This document shows positions 26,888 through 35,995 of a stretch of 64,000 bases of DNA, piece after piece; the stretch's first letter is position 1, and the number at the start of each line of letters is the position of its first letter. A model generated the notes under the pieces. That model had not been told where the DNA came from. It saw nothing but the letters and a program-made list of their open reading frames with translations, and did no database searches. The stretch lies in contig NZ_FOTF01000006.1 in the NCBI RefSeq assembly GCF_900114485.1, positions 124,001-188,000 on the forward strand, given 5' to 3'. This DNA comes from Loktanella salsilacus. Its GTDB lineage: Bacteria; Pseudomonadota; Alphaproteobacteria; Rhodobacterales; Rhodobacteraceae. A program made the translations under genes and the position numbers.

Positions 26888-27336
26888 AGCGGATCCGTCA
26901 TCATGCGCACATCGCGGACCGGGCGAAATCCGGCGCGGGTGCAGAACCGCGCGGCGGCGTCTGGGTCAGCGGGGGGCAGGATGGCGTGCATCGCCTGCAT
27001 ACCCGCGCGGCCCAGATTGACGGCGACGGCGTGCAGCACTTCTGTGCCGATGCCGCGTCCCCGGACCGAGGGGCGGATGTAGCATTCCTCGAGCCAGCCG
27101 ACCATGCCGCCATGGGCCATCGACCAGCCGAAGGTCACCATGACATAGCCAAGCGGGCTGCTTTTCGGGCCAATGAGCCAGACCGCGCCAAGGGGCGAGC
27201 CGTCCAGCAGCGGGCCGGTCACTTGTGCGCGGTGCGCGTCGTCATAGGGCAGCGCTGCGTCCGCGTGATAGCGGGCCATCAAGTCCATGACGCGTTCGGC
27301 CTCAGTCGGACCGGCAAGGGCGATTGCGGTGCTCAT
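26884..27336 (-). CDS. GNAT family N-acetyltransferase
   Basis: This 150-residue acetyltransferase has the acetyl-CoA loop RPSVRGRGIGTEVL (Q/R-x-x-G-x-G/A pattern) at about residues 85-98 and the C-terminal ARFCTRAGFRPV helix typical of the fold. The substrate cannot be read from sequence. ATG 27336 overlaps the stop of the upstream nucleoside hydrolase gene (ATGA-type), so it is part of a three-gene operon with it and selO. Confidence 0.82.
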   Translation of the reverse strand: MSTAIALAGPTEAERVMDLMARYHADAALPYDDAHRAQVTGPLLDGSPLGAVWLIGPKSSPLGYVMVTFGWSMAHGGMVGWLEECYIRPSVRGRGIGTEVLHAVAVNLGRAGMQAMHAILPPADPDAAARFCTRAGFRPVRDVRMMTDPL

Positions 27337-28268
27337 AGCCGGGCCAGACGGTCGGTCAGCAGGGCAAAGAAGCCGTCGGCGTCCAGATCCCCCATGAACA
27401 TCGCGTTGGGCGCGCGGTCCGTGACGCGCCACCAATCGGCGACGGTCATGCCGAGGGTCAGTTCAGAGCCGGTTTCCACCACCACATTGACATGGCGGCC
27501 TGTGAAAAGCTCTGGTTGCAGCAGATAGGCGATCACGCAGGGGTCGTGCAGCGGCGCGCCTTCGGAGCCGTATTTTTCCTTGTCGAAGCGTTCGAAAAAG
27601 TTGGTCCATTCGGCAACCATATCGCCCACGCGGGTGCCCATGGCGCGGAACGCGTCGACGCGGGCCTGTGTTGTCAGCGCTTTATGCGTCACATCCAGCG
27701 GCATGACGACCAGCGGCACCCCAGCTAAGAAGACTTCGGCAGCCGCCTCTGGATCGACGTAGATGTTGAATTCGGCGGCGGGCGTGATGTTGCCGACTTC
27801 GAAATAGGCGCCGCCCATCAGGACGATTTCCTGCACGCGTTCAATGATATCGGGCGCTTTGCGAAAGGCCTGCGCGATGTTTGTTAGCGGGCCAAGCGGG
27901 CACAGCGTGATCGTGCCGCTGGGTGCGCTGCGCAGGGTGTCGATGATATAATCAACGGCGTGTTCCGCCTGCAGCGGCATGACGGGGTCCGCCAGTTGCG
28001 GGCCATCAAGGCCAGTTTTGCCGTGCACATGCTCTGCCGTGACCAGCTTGCGCACCAGCGGCGCATCGCAGCCCGCATAGACCGCCATATCGCTGCGCCC
28101 GGCCAGTTCGCACACAATGCGCGCGTTCTTTTGCGTCAGCGCCAGTGGCACATTGCCCGCCACGGCGGTGATGCCCAGCACCTCCAGCTCTGGCGAAGCG
28201 AGGGCGAGCAGGATCGCGACGGCGTCGTCCTGTCCGGGGTCGGTGTCGATGATAATCTGGCGGGGCAT
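27333..28268 (-). CDS. nucleoside hydrolase (IUNH family)
   Basis: This ribonucleoside hydrolase of 311 residues splits nucleosides into base and ribose for salvage. The calcium-binding DTDPGQDDA motif lies near the start (residues 7-15), followed by GITAVAGNVPLALTQKNA. A C-terminal aspartate (HDPCVIAYLL) completes the metal site. ATG 28268 was chosen because it gives the family start PRQIIIDTDPG. It heads the nucleoside hydrolase-GNAT-selO operon. Confidence 0.93.
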   Translation of the reverse strand: MPRQIIIDTDPGQDDAVAILLALASPELEVLGITAVAGNVPLALTQKNARIVCELAGRSDMAVYAGCDAPLVRKLVTAEHVHGKTGLDGPQLADPVMPLQAEHAVDYIIDTLRSAPSGTITLCPLGPLTNIAQAFRKAPDIIERVQEIVLMGGAYFEVGNITPAAEFNIYVDPEAAAEVFLAGVPLVVMPLDVTHKALTTQARVDAFRAMGTRVGDMVAEWTNFFERFDKEKYGSEGAPLHDPCVIAYLLQPELFTGRHVNVVVETGSELTLGMTVADWWRVTDRAPNAMFMGDLDADGFFALLTDRLARL

Positions 28269-28433
28269 GCGTTTTCCTTGCGATTTGGCGCAGTGTGGCG
28301 GGGTGGACGGGCAGGGGCAAGGGGGCCGTGTGGTCACGCGCAAAGGCTTGCACACCCATTTTGGACCTAAGCGGAACGAATGCTGCCCGGCATGCGTTTG
28401 CAAGGTATAGATTTTCAACAAAAGGTGACTGTT

Positions 28434-28718
28434 ATGACCAAATTATCAACCGCTCTGCCCGCTCTTGCTGCCCTTGCCCTGACCTCTGCCTGCGCGGGCA
28501 CGGGTGCGATTGACGCTGGCAACGGTCTGTCAAAAACGCTGGATCAGATGCAGCTGCAATACCCCGGTATGACGCAGGAAATTTATGCGTCCTTTGACGC
28601 CGATGGGAATGGATTGCTGGATAGCTTCGAACAACAGGCCGTGTTTCAAGAATCGTCCAGCTCCGACGGTATCGGTGGCACCGCGGGCGCGCTGAGCATG
28701 GACGCTGTCCCGTCCTAA
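28434..28718 (+). CDS. small exported EF-hand protein, possibly a lipoprotein
   Basis: This 94-residue protein has a signal sequence ending at LTSAC (cysteine about residue 20). The lipobox is imperfect because threonine sits at -3. One canonical EF-hand loop is present, DADGNGLLDSFE, with acids at positions 1, 3, 9 and 12 and asparagine at 5. The tail is Ser/Gly rich. It may bind calcium outside the inner membrane. A strong hairpin terminator follows. No function is known to me. Confidence 0.72.
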   Translation: MTKLSTALPALAALALTSACAGTGAIDAGNGLSKTLDQMQLQYPGMTQEIYASFDADGNGLLDSFEQQAVFQESSSSDGIGGTAGALSMDAVPS

Positions 28719-28730
28719 TACATCGCAAGG

Positions 28731-28763
28731 ACTGATCCGGCGCAGCGCCGGATCAGTCTGTTT
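28731..28763. terminator. 12-bp hairpin terminator shared by EF-hand gene and ilvN
   Basis: ACTGATCCGGCG at 28731-28742 and its exact complement at 28746-28757 enclose a CAG loop, followed by CTGTTTTGTTT. It sits between convergent genes and could act in both directions. Confidence 0.8.
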
Positions 28764-28766
28764 TGT

Positions 28767-29339
28767 TTAAACGTGGCTTTCCTTGCCCCGCGCAAGGGCG
28801 GCAACGCCGGTACGGGCGACCTCTTGCAGGCCAAGCGGGCGCATCAATTCGGAAAAAGCGTCGATCTTTTCAGGCGTGCCGGTGATTTCGAACACAAAAG
28901 ACTGCAACGTGCTGTCCACGACGCTGGCGCGGAAAATATCGGCAAGGCGCAGCGCCTCGACCCGCGCTTCGCCTTGGCCCGCGACCTTTAGCAGCGCCAG
29001 TTCACGCTCGACCGACGGGCCGTCGACCGTCAGGTCGTGAACCTCGTGCACAGGCACGATCCGGCCCAGCTGCGCCTTGATCTGCACGATGACCTGCGGG
29101 GTGCCGGTGGTCACAATCGTGATCCGCGACAGGTGCCCGGTGTGGTCGATTTCGGCGACGGTCAGGCTTTCGATGTTATAGCCGCGTCCGGCAAATAGCC
29201 CGATGACGCGGGCTAGAACCCCTGGTTCATTCTCGACGATGACCGCCAATGTGTGCCGCTCGATGGTATCCCCAAAGGTTGAGCGGAGGTCATAGGCGGA
29301 ATGGCTGCTTGCGCCTTTTTTGATGTTCAGTGCCGACAT
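28767..29339 (-). CDS. ilvN: acetolactate synthase small (regulatory) subunit
   Basis: This regulatory subunit (190 residues) confers valine feedback control on acetolactate synthase. An ACT domain begins near residue 30 (HTLAVIVENEPGVLARVIGLFAGRGYNIESL), and the C-terminal domain ends with FSELMRPLGLQEVARTG, as in the family. It lies 94 bases after ilvB with an intercistronic hairpin between them. Confidence 0.95.
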   Translation of the reverse strand: MSALNIKKGASSHSAYDLRSTFGDTIERHTLAVIVENEPGVLARVIGLFAGRGYNIESLTVAEIDHTGHLSRITIVTTGTPQVIVQIKAQLGRIVPVHEVHDLTVDGPSVERELALLKVAGQGEARVEALRLADIFRASVVDSTLQSFVFEITGTPEKIDAFSELMRPLGLQEVARTGVAALARGKESHV

Positions 29340-29376
29340 GTTCGTATCCTTATGTCTCTGGCGAAAAGGGGGGGGC

Positions 29377-29403
29377 GAAGACTTTTCACTGCGAAAAGTC
29401 TTC
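29377..29403 (-). repeat. intercistronic hairpin between ilvB and ilvN
   Basis: GAAGACTTTTC at 29377-29387 pairs perfectly with 29393-29403 around a 5-nt loop. There is no T-run in the minus direction. It may act as an mRNA stability or processing site that sets the subunit ratio. Confidence 0.55.
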
Positions 29404-29433
29404 TGGGGTCAAATGCCTTCATTACGAAGACGT

Positions 29434-31185
29434 TTAGACCAGCACTGCCCCTGTTGCCGTGATCGATCCTTGCACCTGCGCATTGGCCAGCAGCATTTCG
29501 TTATGCGCCTTGCCCGACGGGATCATGGGGAAGCAGTTTTCGTGCTTTTCCACCAAGCAGTCAAAAATGACCGGGCCGTCATAGGCAATCATTTCCTTGA
29601 TTGCTTCGTCCAGATCGTCGGGGTTGTCGCAGCGGATGCCTTTGGCACCAAAGGCTTCGGCCAGTTTCACGAAATCAGGCAAGGCTTCGGACCAAGACTG
29701 GGAATACCGCTCTCCGTGCAGCAGCTGCTGCCACTGACGCACCATGCCAAGGCGTTCGTTGTTCAATATGAACTGCTTCACCGGAAGGCGATACTGCATC
29801 GCCGTGCCCATTTCCTGCATGTTCATCAGCCAAGACGCTTCGCCGGCCACGTTGATCACAAGGCTATCGCGGTGCGCCATCTGCACACCGATCGACGCAG
29901 GTGTGCCGTAACCCATGGTGCCAAGGCCGCCCGATGTCATCCAGCGGTTCGGGTCCTCAAAGCCAAGGTACTGCGCGGCCCACATCTGGTGCTGGCCGAC
30001 CTCGGTCGTGATGTAACGGTCGTGGTCTTTGGTCAGTGCCTCAAGCCGGGACAGGGCGTATTGCGGGCGGATGATCGGGCCGTCCTGCGTAAACCCAAGG
30101 CAATCCTTGGCGCGCCATTCGTTGATCTGCTTCCACCACTTCGCGACGGATTCTTTCTCGGTCTTGCGGCCTTGGGCCTTCCAGACCTTCAGCAGGTCTT
30201 CCAGCACGTGGGCCACGTCGCCAAGGATCGGCATATCGACTTGGATCACTTTGTTGATCGAAGACGCATCAATATCGATATGCGCTTTCGTCGACTTGGG
30301 GCTGAACGCATCAAGGCGCCCCGTGATCCGGTCATCAAAGCGCGCGCCGATGTTGATCATCAGATCGCAGCCGTGCATCGCAAGGTTTGCCTCGTAGGTG
30401 CCGTGCATGCCCAGCATGCCCAGCCACGCAGGACCGGACGCTGGATAGCAGCCCAGACCCATCAAGGTGGACGTGATGGGAAAGCCTGTCGCCTCGACCA
30501 GCTCGCGCAGCAATTGGCTGGCCGCGGGGCCAGAGTTGATGACGCCGCCGCCGGTGTAGAACAGCGGGCGCTTGGCTTTGGCCATCGCCTCTGCCAGCTC
30601 GGTGATCATGGCGATATCGCCTTTGACCTGCGGCGCATAATGCGACTTGCGCTTGGACTTCTCGCTATAGGTGCCATTGGCGAACTGCACATCCTTGGGG
30701 ATGTCGATCAGCACGGGACCCGGACGGCCAGAGGTCGCGACGTGGAACGCCTCGTGAATGGTATTGGCCAGCTTATCCGTATCTTTAACCAGCCAGTTAT
30801 GCTTGGTGCAGGGGCGGGTGATGCCAACGGTGTCGGCTTCTTGAAAGCCATCGGTGCCGATCATAAAGGTCGGGACTTGGCCCGTCAGCACGACGATAGG
30901 GATACTGTCCAGCAGCGCGTCTGTCAGGCCGGTCACGGCGTTTGTCGCGCCCGGGCCAGATGTCACCAGCGCCACGCCGGGTTTGCCGGTGGACCGGGCA
31001 TAGCCTTCGGCGGCGTGAACTGCGCCTTGTTCGTGGCGGACGAGCACGTGCTGAATGCTGTTTTGCTGAAAGATCTCGTCATAGATCGGCAGAACGGCAC
31101 CGCCGGGATAGCCAAAGACCACCTCGACCCCTTGGTCGATCAAAGCCTGCACCACCATTTTCGCGCCAGTCATCGTCTTTGTCAT
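29434..31185 (-). CDS. ilvB: acetolactate synthase large (catalytic) subunit
   Basis: This catalytic subunit (583 residues) condenses pyruvate to acetolactate, or with 2-ketobutyrate, in valine, leucine and isoleucine synthesis. The N-terminal TPP domain has FGYPGGAVLPIYDE with the catalytic glutamate in VRHEQGAVHAAEG. The FAD-binding middle has GLGCYPASGPAWLGMLGMHGTYEAN. The TPP/Mg motif is near residue 440 (NVAGEASWLMNMQEMGT). Note NVAGEASW where a GDGSF-type sequence (NIAGDGSF) is common in the superfamily. Preceded by an attenuator-like leader. Confidence 0.95.
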   Translation of the reverse strand: MTKTMTGAKMVVQALIDQGVEVVFGYPGGAVLPIYDEIFQQNSIQHVLVRHEQGAVHAAEGYARSTGKPGVALVTSGPGATNAVTGLTDALLDSIPIVVLTGQVPTFMIGTDGFQEADTVGITRPCTKHNWLVKDTDKLANTIHEAFHVATSGRPGPVLIDIPKDVQFANGTYSEKSKRKSHYAPQVKGDIAMITELAEAMAKAKRPLFYTGGGVINSGPAASQLLRELVEATGFPITSTLMGLGCYPASGPAWLGMLGMHGTYEANLAMHGCDLMINIGARFDDRITGRLDAFSPKSTKAHIDIDASSINKVIQVDMPILGDVAHVLEDLLKVWKAQGRKTEKESVAKWWKQINEWRAKDCLGFTQDGPIIRPQYALSRLEALTKDHDRYITTEVGQHQMWAAQYLGFEDPNRWMTSGGLGTMGYGTPASIGVQMAHRDSLVINVAGEASWLMNMQEMGTAMQYRLPVKQFILNNERLGMVRQWQQLLHGERYSQSWSEALPDFVKLAEAFGAKGIRCDNPDDLDEAIKEMIAYDGPVIFDCLVEKHENCFPMIPSGKAHNEMLLANAQVQGSITATGAVLV

Positions 31186-31230
31186 CGTCTTGTCCTTGTC
31201 AGCGGCACATCGCCTTTGGTCGTATCGCAC

Positions 31231-31257
31231 AAAAAAGCCCCCGTGTTTGGCGGGGGC
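31231..31257 (-). terminator. attenuator terminator in the ilvB leader
   Basis: On the minus strand GCCCCC-GCCAAACAC-GGGGGC is followed directly by six T, a textbook intrinsic terminator. It lies 46 bases before the ilvB ATG and after a leader peptide, so it must terminate leader transcripts rather than end a gene. Confidence 0.85.
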
Positions 31258-31300
31258 GCATGGGGAACCTGAATGGTCAAACCGTCACCGGCCCATGCGC
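31256..31300 (-). promoter_or_regulatory. possible antiterminator pairing in the ilvB leader
   Basis: The leader segment at 31292-31300 (GCGCATGGG on the minus strand) is exactly complementary over nine bases to 31256-31264 (CCCATGCGC). The second half touches the terminator stem, so the two structures may compete. Whether this is the switch was not tested by folding. Confidence 0.5.
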
Positions 31301-31332
31301 GTCTTTCCTAGAATGAGTACGACCGTTTTCAT
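31285..31332 (-). CDS. ilv leader peptide MKTVVLILGKTRMGR
   Basis: A 15-codon ORF on the minus strand carries V-V-L-I-L at codons 4-8, i.e. all three branched-chain amino acids whose synthesis the operon controls. An AAAGGAAA-type ribosome site precedes the ATG by a few bases. A terminator follows 28 bases after the stop, then ilvB. This matches ribosome-mediated attenuation of ilv operons. Confidence 0.82.
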   Translation of the reverse strand: MKTVVLILGKTRMGR

Positions 31333-31446
31333 GCGGGTTTCCTTTGCATAAAGGTGTTCTAGGCGGCGATTGCGGCAGGGTCAACCGCCGCAATGGAGAA
31401 AATGTCGCCGCCCGCACATTTTTCGCAACATTCGTAAAGCGCAGCG

Positions 31447-32523
31447 CTACTTTTCGCGTTTTGCGAAAAGCGCAGCCCCCGCCAGAAGAAATAATCCACC
31501 AACCGACAGCTTTGACCCTTTGCGCGTGACAGGAGCGGGGCGGTTTTCTGGCGCAGGATGCGCGTCCGACTGCTTCGTTTTTTGCGCGGGTGTATCCGCA
31601 GCATGACCACCTTCCAGCAGGTCCGCATCGGCGGTGTTTGGGTCTGTGCTGGCGGGGCTTGGGTTCTGTTTGGCTTGTGCTTCGATCTCCGAGTCGATCT
31701 CGGCCCCCAAAAGCACGATATAGGCGGACAGCCACAGCCACATCAGCAGGATGATCACGCCGCCCAGCGCGCCAAAGGTTTCGTTATAGCTGCCAAAGTT
31801 GCTGGCATAGAACCCAAAGGCCATAGACCCCAGCAGCCACAGGATGCAGGCAATCGCAGCACCCGGCGTGACCCAGCGCCAGCGGCGATCGGTGCGGGCG
31901 GGGCCATAGCGGTACAGCACCGCCAGCCCAGCGGCGACTAAGATGAGCACGACAGGCCAGCGCACCAGCATGACGAACCATTCGGTGTCAGCGGGCAGGC
32001 GCAGAAAACTTAGGACAATCGGAATCGCAACCAGCACAAGGACGATGCCGAAAAACCCTGCGATCAGTCCCAGCGTCAAGCTGCCTTTGACCAACAGAGT
32101 GCGCAGAAAACTGCGGGGTTCAGTGACGTCAAAGGCGACGTTCAGCCCCTCGATCAGGGCGGCCATGCCAGCGGTGGCGGAATAAAATGCCGTGCCTAGA
32201 CCAATGATCGCAGCAAGGCCGAGGCCGCCGCTGTCGCTGCCGGCGACGGATTTTGCCTGATCAATGACGATCTGCGCAGCCTCTGTCGGGATGAAACGGG
32301 TCAGGGTTTCCAGCTGGGCGACGATGGTGGCCGGGTCGGTGAAAAGCCCCGCAAGGGCCATTGCCGCCACCAGCCCCGGAAAGATCGCAAGCAGGCCGTA
32401 GAATGCACAACCTGCTGCAATTAACCCGACGTGGTCTTCGCCAAGTTCGGAAAACACACGCTTGAGCAGCGCAAGCCACCCCTTGGTCGAAATATCGGCG
32501 GGGTGGGCGGTGGCACCGGGCAT
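31447..32523 (-). CDS. YihY/BrkB family inner-membrane protein
   Basis: This 358-residue member of the YihY/virulence factor BrkB family has about six membrane helices in its first 260 residues (AAGCAFYGLLAIFPGLVAAMALAGLF and later LWLLGSMAFGFYASNFGSYNETFGALGGVIILLMWLWLSAYIVLLGAEID, each run shortened here to landmarks). The hydrophilic tail ends in one further helix (GGLFLLAGAALFA). The exact transport function of this family is not settled. Confidence 0.88.
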   Translation of the reverse strand: MPGATAHPADISTKGWLALLKRVFSELGEDHVGLIAAGCAFYGLLAIFPGLVAAMALAGLFTDPATIVAQLETLTRFIPTEAAQIVIDQAKSVAGSDSGGLGLAAIIGLGTAFYSATAGMAALIEGLNVAFDVTEPRSFLRTLLVKGSLTLGLIAGFFGIVLVLVAIPIVLSFLRLPADTEWFVMLVRWPVVLILVAAGLAVLYRYGPARTDRRWRWVTPGAAIACILWLLGSMAFGFYASNFGSYNETFGALGGVIILLMWLWLSAYIVLLGAEIDSEIEAQAKQNPSPASTDPNTADADLLEGGHAADTPAQKTKQSDAHPAPENRPAPVTRKGSKLSVGGLFLLAGAALFAKREK

Positions 32524-32577
32524 AACACATCCTTGATCATTCTGTGATCAATGCCCGGCGCCCCCGCCTGGTTCCGC

Positions 32578-33441
32578 TTATTTCGCGTCTTTGCCAATCT
32601 TGTCTTGGGTTTGCGTGTCAAAGTCGCTGGCGGCGTGACGCTCATGCAGCTGCTCTGACGGCTCTCCAAAGGGACGGTTGACCATGCGGCCGCGCCGGTA
32701 AGCGGGGCGGTTCATCACGGTATCGGCCCAGCGCTGCACGTTGGTATAGGTGTCAGCCTCTAGGTATGCGGCGGCGGAATAGACCTCGTTCTTGACCAGC
32801 GAACCAAACCACGGTGCCGTCGCCATATCGGCGATGGTGTAATCCGCGCCGCTCAGGAATTCGCGGTCCGCCAGATTACGGTCAAGCACGTCCAACTGGC
32901 GCTTCACTTCCATCGTAAAGCGGTTGATCGGGTATTCGAATTTTTCCGGCGCATAGGCGTAAAAGTGGCCAAAACCGCCGCCCAGATAAGGCGCAGAGCC
33001 TTGCAGCCAGAACAGCCAGTTCATCGCCTCGGTCCGCGCTTTGCGGTCCTTGGGCAGGAAGGCGTCGAATTCTTCGGCCAGATACATCAGGATCGACGCG
33101 CTCTCAAACACGCGGGTGTCGGTTTTAGTGTCCAGCAATGCGGGGATTTTCGAATTCGGGTTGATGTCGACAAAGCCCGATCCGAACTGGTCGCCGTCAC
33201 CGATCTTGATCAGCCATGCGTCATATTCCGCGCCGCTATAACCCGCCTCCAGCAACTCTTCGAGCATGACTGTGACCTTCACGCCATTCGGCGTCGCAAG
33301 CGAATGCAGCTGGAAACGATGCTCGCCGCGGGGCAGCACTTTGTCATGGGTCGGGCCGGCAATAGGGCGGTTTGTCTTGGCAAATTCGCCGCCATTTTCG
33401 GCGTCCCAAGTCCAAACCTTGGGCGGGGTATAATCGGTCAT
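32578..33441 (-). CDS. yghU: glutathione S-transferase family, YghU-like disulfide-bond reductase
   Basis: This 287-residue GST-fold protein has the YghU-type N-terminal extension (PPKVWTWDAENGGEFAKTNRPIAGPTHDK, landmarks WTWD and NRPIAGPT) that precedes the thioredoxin-like domain. Glutathione-site segments are SKIPALLD and ESASILMYLAEEF. The C-terminal helical domain contains NWLFWLQGSAPYLGGGFGHFY. YghU of E. coli reduces disulfides with glutathione. Ordinary single gene, transcribed away from the peptidase gene. Confidence 0.9.
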   Translation of the reverse strand: MTDYTPPKVWTWDAENGGEFAKTNRPIAGPTHDKVLPRGEHRFQLHSLATPNGVKVTVMLEELLEAGYSGAEYDAWLIKIGDGDQFGSGFVDINPNSKIPALLDTKTDTRVFESASILMYLAEEFDAFLPKDRKARTEAMNWLFWLQGSAPYLGGGFGHFYAYAPEKFEYPINRFTMEVKRQLDVLDRNLADREFLSGADYTIADMATAPWFGSLVKNEVYSAAAYLEADTYTNVQRWADTVMNRPAYRRGRMVNRPFGEPSEQLHERHAASDFDTQTQDKIGKDAK

Positions 33442-33614
33442 CGAAAAGCTCTCCTGTCTTGCGTTACGCGTTAGATAGGGCGCCGCGCGCAGAACGCAAA
33501 GTGCGCGGGTGCTGTGGTGGCTGTGCGCAAGGGGGAACGGTCCGCAATTTTTCTCTCTTGCCTGCGGGCGGCTAAGGTGCAGAAATGCCGTATTATTTTA
33601 GGATTACTTAACCA

Positions 33615-34262
33615 ATGCGTCTTTTTCTATCGTCCCATCGCTTTGGTCACCATCCGGATGCCTTGGTGCAGCTTGCAGGCCAGCGGCGTAACACTTTGGT
33701 GATTGGCAATGCGCTAGACTATATCCCCGCCGCCGCCCGCGCGGTTTATACCGCCACGACCTATGACCCGGTGGCCGCGCTGAACGCCATCGGCTTGCCT
33801 GCCAGCTGGCTGGACCTGCGCGATTATATTGGCGCGCCCATTCGTCTGCATGACCAGCTTAGCACCTGCGGGATGGTTTGGGTGCTGGGTGGCAATGCCT
33901 TCGTGCTGCGCCGCGCGATGCGGGCTAGCGGTTTTGACGGGGTGATCCACAGCCTGCTGTCGCAGGACGCCTTGGTTTACGGCGGCTTTAGCGCAGGCGC
34001 GATTGTCGCAGCGCCCAGTCTGCGGGGCCTTGATCTGATGGATGATCCAAAGGTCGGCACCTTTGGCGATGAAGCCATATCTTACGAAGGTTTAAACCTG
34101 TTCCCCAAATCTATCGTGCCCCACGTGGGTTCCGGCCACCGCGACAGTCCGGGCGCTGACCGCGCTGCGCATTGGCTGACCGATCATGCGGTGCCGTTTG
34201 TGGCGCTACAAGACGGGCAGGTGATGTTGGTGAACCATGATGACGGCACATTGCTGGCCTAG
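33615..34262 (+). CDS. peptidase E-like protein (class I glutamine amidotransferase fold, S51)
   Basis: This 215-residue peptidase S51/dipeptidase E-like protein has its nucleophile serine, S126, in YGGFSAGAIVAAPS, the nucleophile elbow of the fold. It also carries VWVLGGNAFVLRR and a conserved VPHVGSGHRDSPGAD segment with the histidine. Dipeptidase E cleaves Asp-Xaa dipeptides, but the substrate here is not certain. Upstream 170 bases hold the divergent promoters with yghU. Confidence 0.82.
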   Translation: MRLFLSSHRFGHHPDALVQLAGQRRNTLVIGNALDYIPAAARAVYTATTYDPVAALNAIGLPASWLDLRDYIGAPIRLHDQLSTCGMVWVLGGNAFVLRRAMRASGFDGVIHSLLSQDALVYGGFSAGAIVAAPSLRGLDLMDDPKVGTFGDEAISYEGLNLFPKSIVPHVGSGHRDSPGADRAAHWLTDHAVPFVALQDGQVMLVNHDDGTLLA

Positions 34263-34280
34263 GCCGGACGGCCTGCGGGC

Positions 34281-35126
34281 CTAAGGCGCGTCGTCTGCGG
34301 TGCGCACAATACCCGCGCCGTGGGGCAATTTGATCCGCGCGACCTGCTCTGCAATCGGGTCAGTGGACAGCGGGTGCAGGGCGGAATCGTATCCCTCTGG
34401 ATCGCCGATGTCGGACCACGTGCCGCCGCGAAACACCTCTAGCGCGTCATAGTTCGCCTTATAGCCCATCTTGGGGCTGCCGGGCACCCAATAGCCCAGA
34501 TAGACGTAAGGCAGGTTCAATTCGCGCGCGACGGCGATGTGGTCCAAGATCAAAAAGCTGCCGGGGCTGCGCGGCTCAAGCTCTGGCGCAAAGAAGGAAT
34601 AAACCATCGACAGGCCGTCATCCAGAATGTCGGTCAGGCACGCGGCCACAGGGTCCGGATCGCCCGTCGCCGTGTCGGTGTATTCAATCAGGCGGGACCG
34701 CACTGGCGTTTCTTCGACCATGGCGGCGAATTCGAACATATCCATATCCGCCATGCCGCCCGTCGCGTGGCGCGCGTCCAGATAGCGGCGGAACAGCTCG
34801 TACTGCTCTTCGGTCGCCCAAGGCGACGTGGCCCGGCGTTTCAGCGTGGCATTGCGTTTCAGCACACGGCGCTGGCTGCGGCTTGGCTTGAAATCTGCAA
34901 CCCGTATGCGGGCCGACATACAGGCAGAGCATTCGGCGCAGCTGGGCCGATACAGCACGTTTTGCGAGCGGCGAAAGCCTTGCTTGGACAGCGTGTCATT
35001 CAGCGCGGATGCGGATTCGCCCTGCAGGGCTGTAAACAGCTTCCGCTCCATCCGGCCCTCTAGATAAGGGCAAGGCTGCGGGGCCGTCACATAGAACTGC
35101 GGCGTGGTGGGAAGCATATGGCGCAT
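34281..35126 (-). CDS. bpt: aspartate/glutamate leucyltransferase (Bpt)
   Basis: This 281-residue enzyme attaches leucine from Leu-tRNA to N-terminal Asp or Glu, marking proteins for ClpAP (bacterial N-end rule). It has the ATE-type start [26 protein letters not shown], the cysteine motif [12 protein letters not shown] near residue 75, and the C-terminal [24 protein letters not shown] and [13 protein letters not shown] motifs. ATG 35126 ([11 protein letters not shown]) is the likely start. The frame extends 65 codons upstream without support. Confidence 0.92.
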   Translation of the reverse strand: MRHMLPTTPQFYVTAPQPCPYLEGRMERKLFTALQGESASALNDTLSKQGFRRSQNVLYRPSCAECSACMSARIRVADFKPSRSQRRVLKRNATLKRRATSPWATEEQYELFRRYLDARHATGGMADMDMFEFAAMVEETPVRSRLIEYTDTATGDPDPVAACLTDILDDGLSMVYSFFAPELEPRSPGSFLILDHIAVARELNLPYVYLGYWVPGSPKMGYKANYDALEVFRGGTWSDIGDPEGYDSALHPLSTDPIAEQVARIKLPHGAGIVRTADDAP

Positions 35127-35285
35127 GTCGTAAGATTGTAGCGTGACGCTGCCGCTGACAAGCCCCCGATGCTGGGGATTTATGCAATAGGCGAAAATCG
35201 CCAAAGCTGCGCAGATCGCAATCGGCTTTCGCAGGTAGGGGCTGTCCCGTATCATCCCCCTTTCACCAAACGAGATGATTGCACC

Positions 35286-35981
35286 ATGTTGATCAGAGTC
35301 GGCGACGCACGTCCCGCGCATATCGATCTTGTTCTTGCGGGGCTTTTGTCCTCGATCGCGGGGGCGCTGAACGCTGCGGGGTTTTTGATTGCAGGCGCGT
35401 TCACGGCGAATATGACCGGCAATATCTCGGCCTTTGCGGATAACCTCGCGGGCGGGTCGGCCCTGCTTGCGCTCAGTTTTGCAGGGCTCGTCCTTGCCTT
35501 TATCTGCGGCGCAGGCATCGCCGCCTTCGTTATACAGATGGGAGAGCGCAAACAGGTCCGGTCAATCTATGCCGTCGCCATCGTGGCAGAGGCTTGCATT
35601 CTTTTGCTCCTCAGCGCCGTGCTTGCGCTGTTGCCGCTTGGCGCGCAGCAACCGTTTCTGGTGGTCGTCCTCAGCTTTGTGATGGGGCTGCAAAATGCGG
35701 TCACAACGATGATTTCACGCGCACGCGTGCGGACCACGCATGTGTCGGGCATGGCGACCGATATTGGCATCGAACTTGCGGCGATGGTCGGGGGGGCGCA
35801 GCTGCGGCGCGCCGCCTTGCCAAAGCTAAGCTTGCACAGCCTGACCCTTGGCTGCTTTGCCATCGGCGGCATTTGCGGGGCGGTGCTGCTTGGGGTGGTT
35901 GGCTATTGGCTATTTGTCATTGCGGCTGTGCTTCTGTTACTTATCGGATTGCCCGAAGCCCTGCGCGCCAAGCGTGCCTAG
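35286..35981 (+). CDS. DUF1275 family membrane protein (YoaK-like)
   Basis: This 231-residue inner-membrane protein of the DUF1275 family shows the typical [33 protein letters not shown] start (landmarks GALNAAGF and FTANMTGN) and [31 protein letters not shown] in the middle. About six membrane helices. Function not established for the family. ATG 35286 lies within the upstream intergenic region of bpt, so the two genes are divergent. Confidence 0.88.
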   Translation: MLIRVGDARPAHIDLVLAGLLSSIAGALNAAGFLIAGAFTANMTGNISAFADNLAGGSALLALSFAGLVLAFICGAGIAAFVIQMGERKQVRSIYAVAIVAEACILLLLSAVLALLPLGAQQPFLVVVLSFVMGLQNAVTTMISRARVRTTHVSGMATDIGIELAAMVGGAQLRRAALPKLSLHSLTLGCFAIGGICGAVLLGVVGYWLFVIAAVLLLLIGLPEALRAKRA

Positions 35982-35995
35982 ACCCAGCCTTGGCC

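Noticed and set aside
29320-31272. A 650-codon plus-strand ORF antisense to ilvB
   Set aside because: It is a shadow of ilvB codons in GC-rich DNA; composition is Arg/His rich and no domain is seen.
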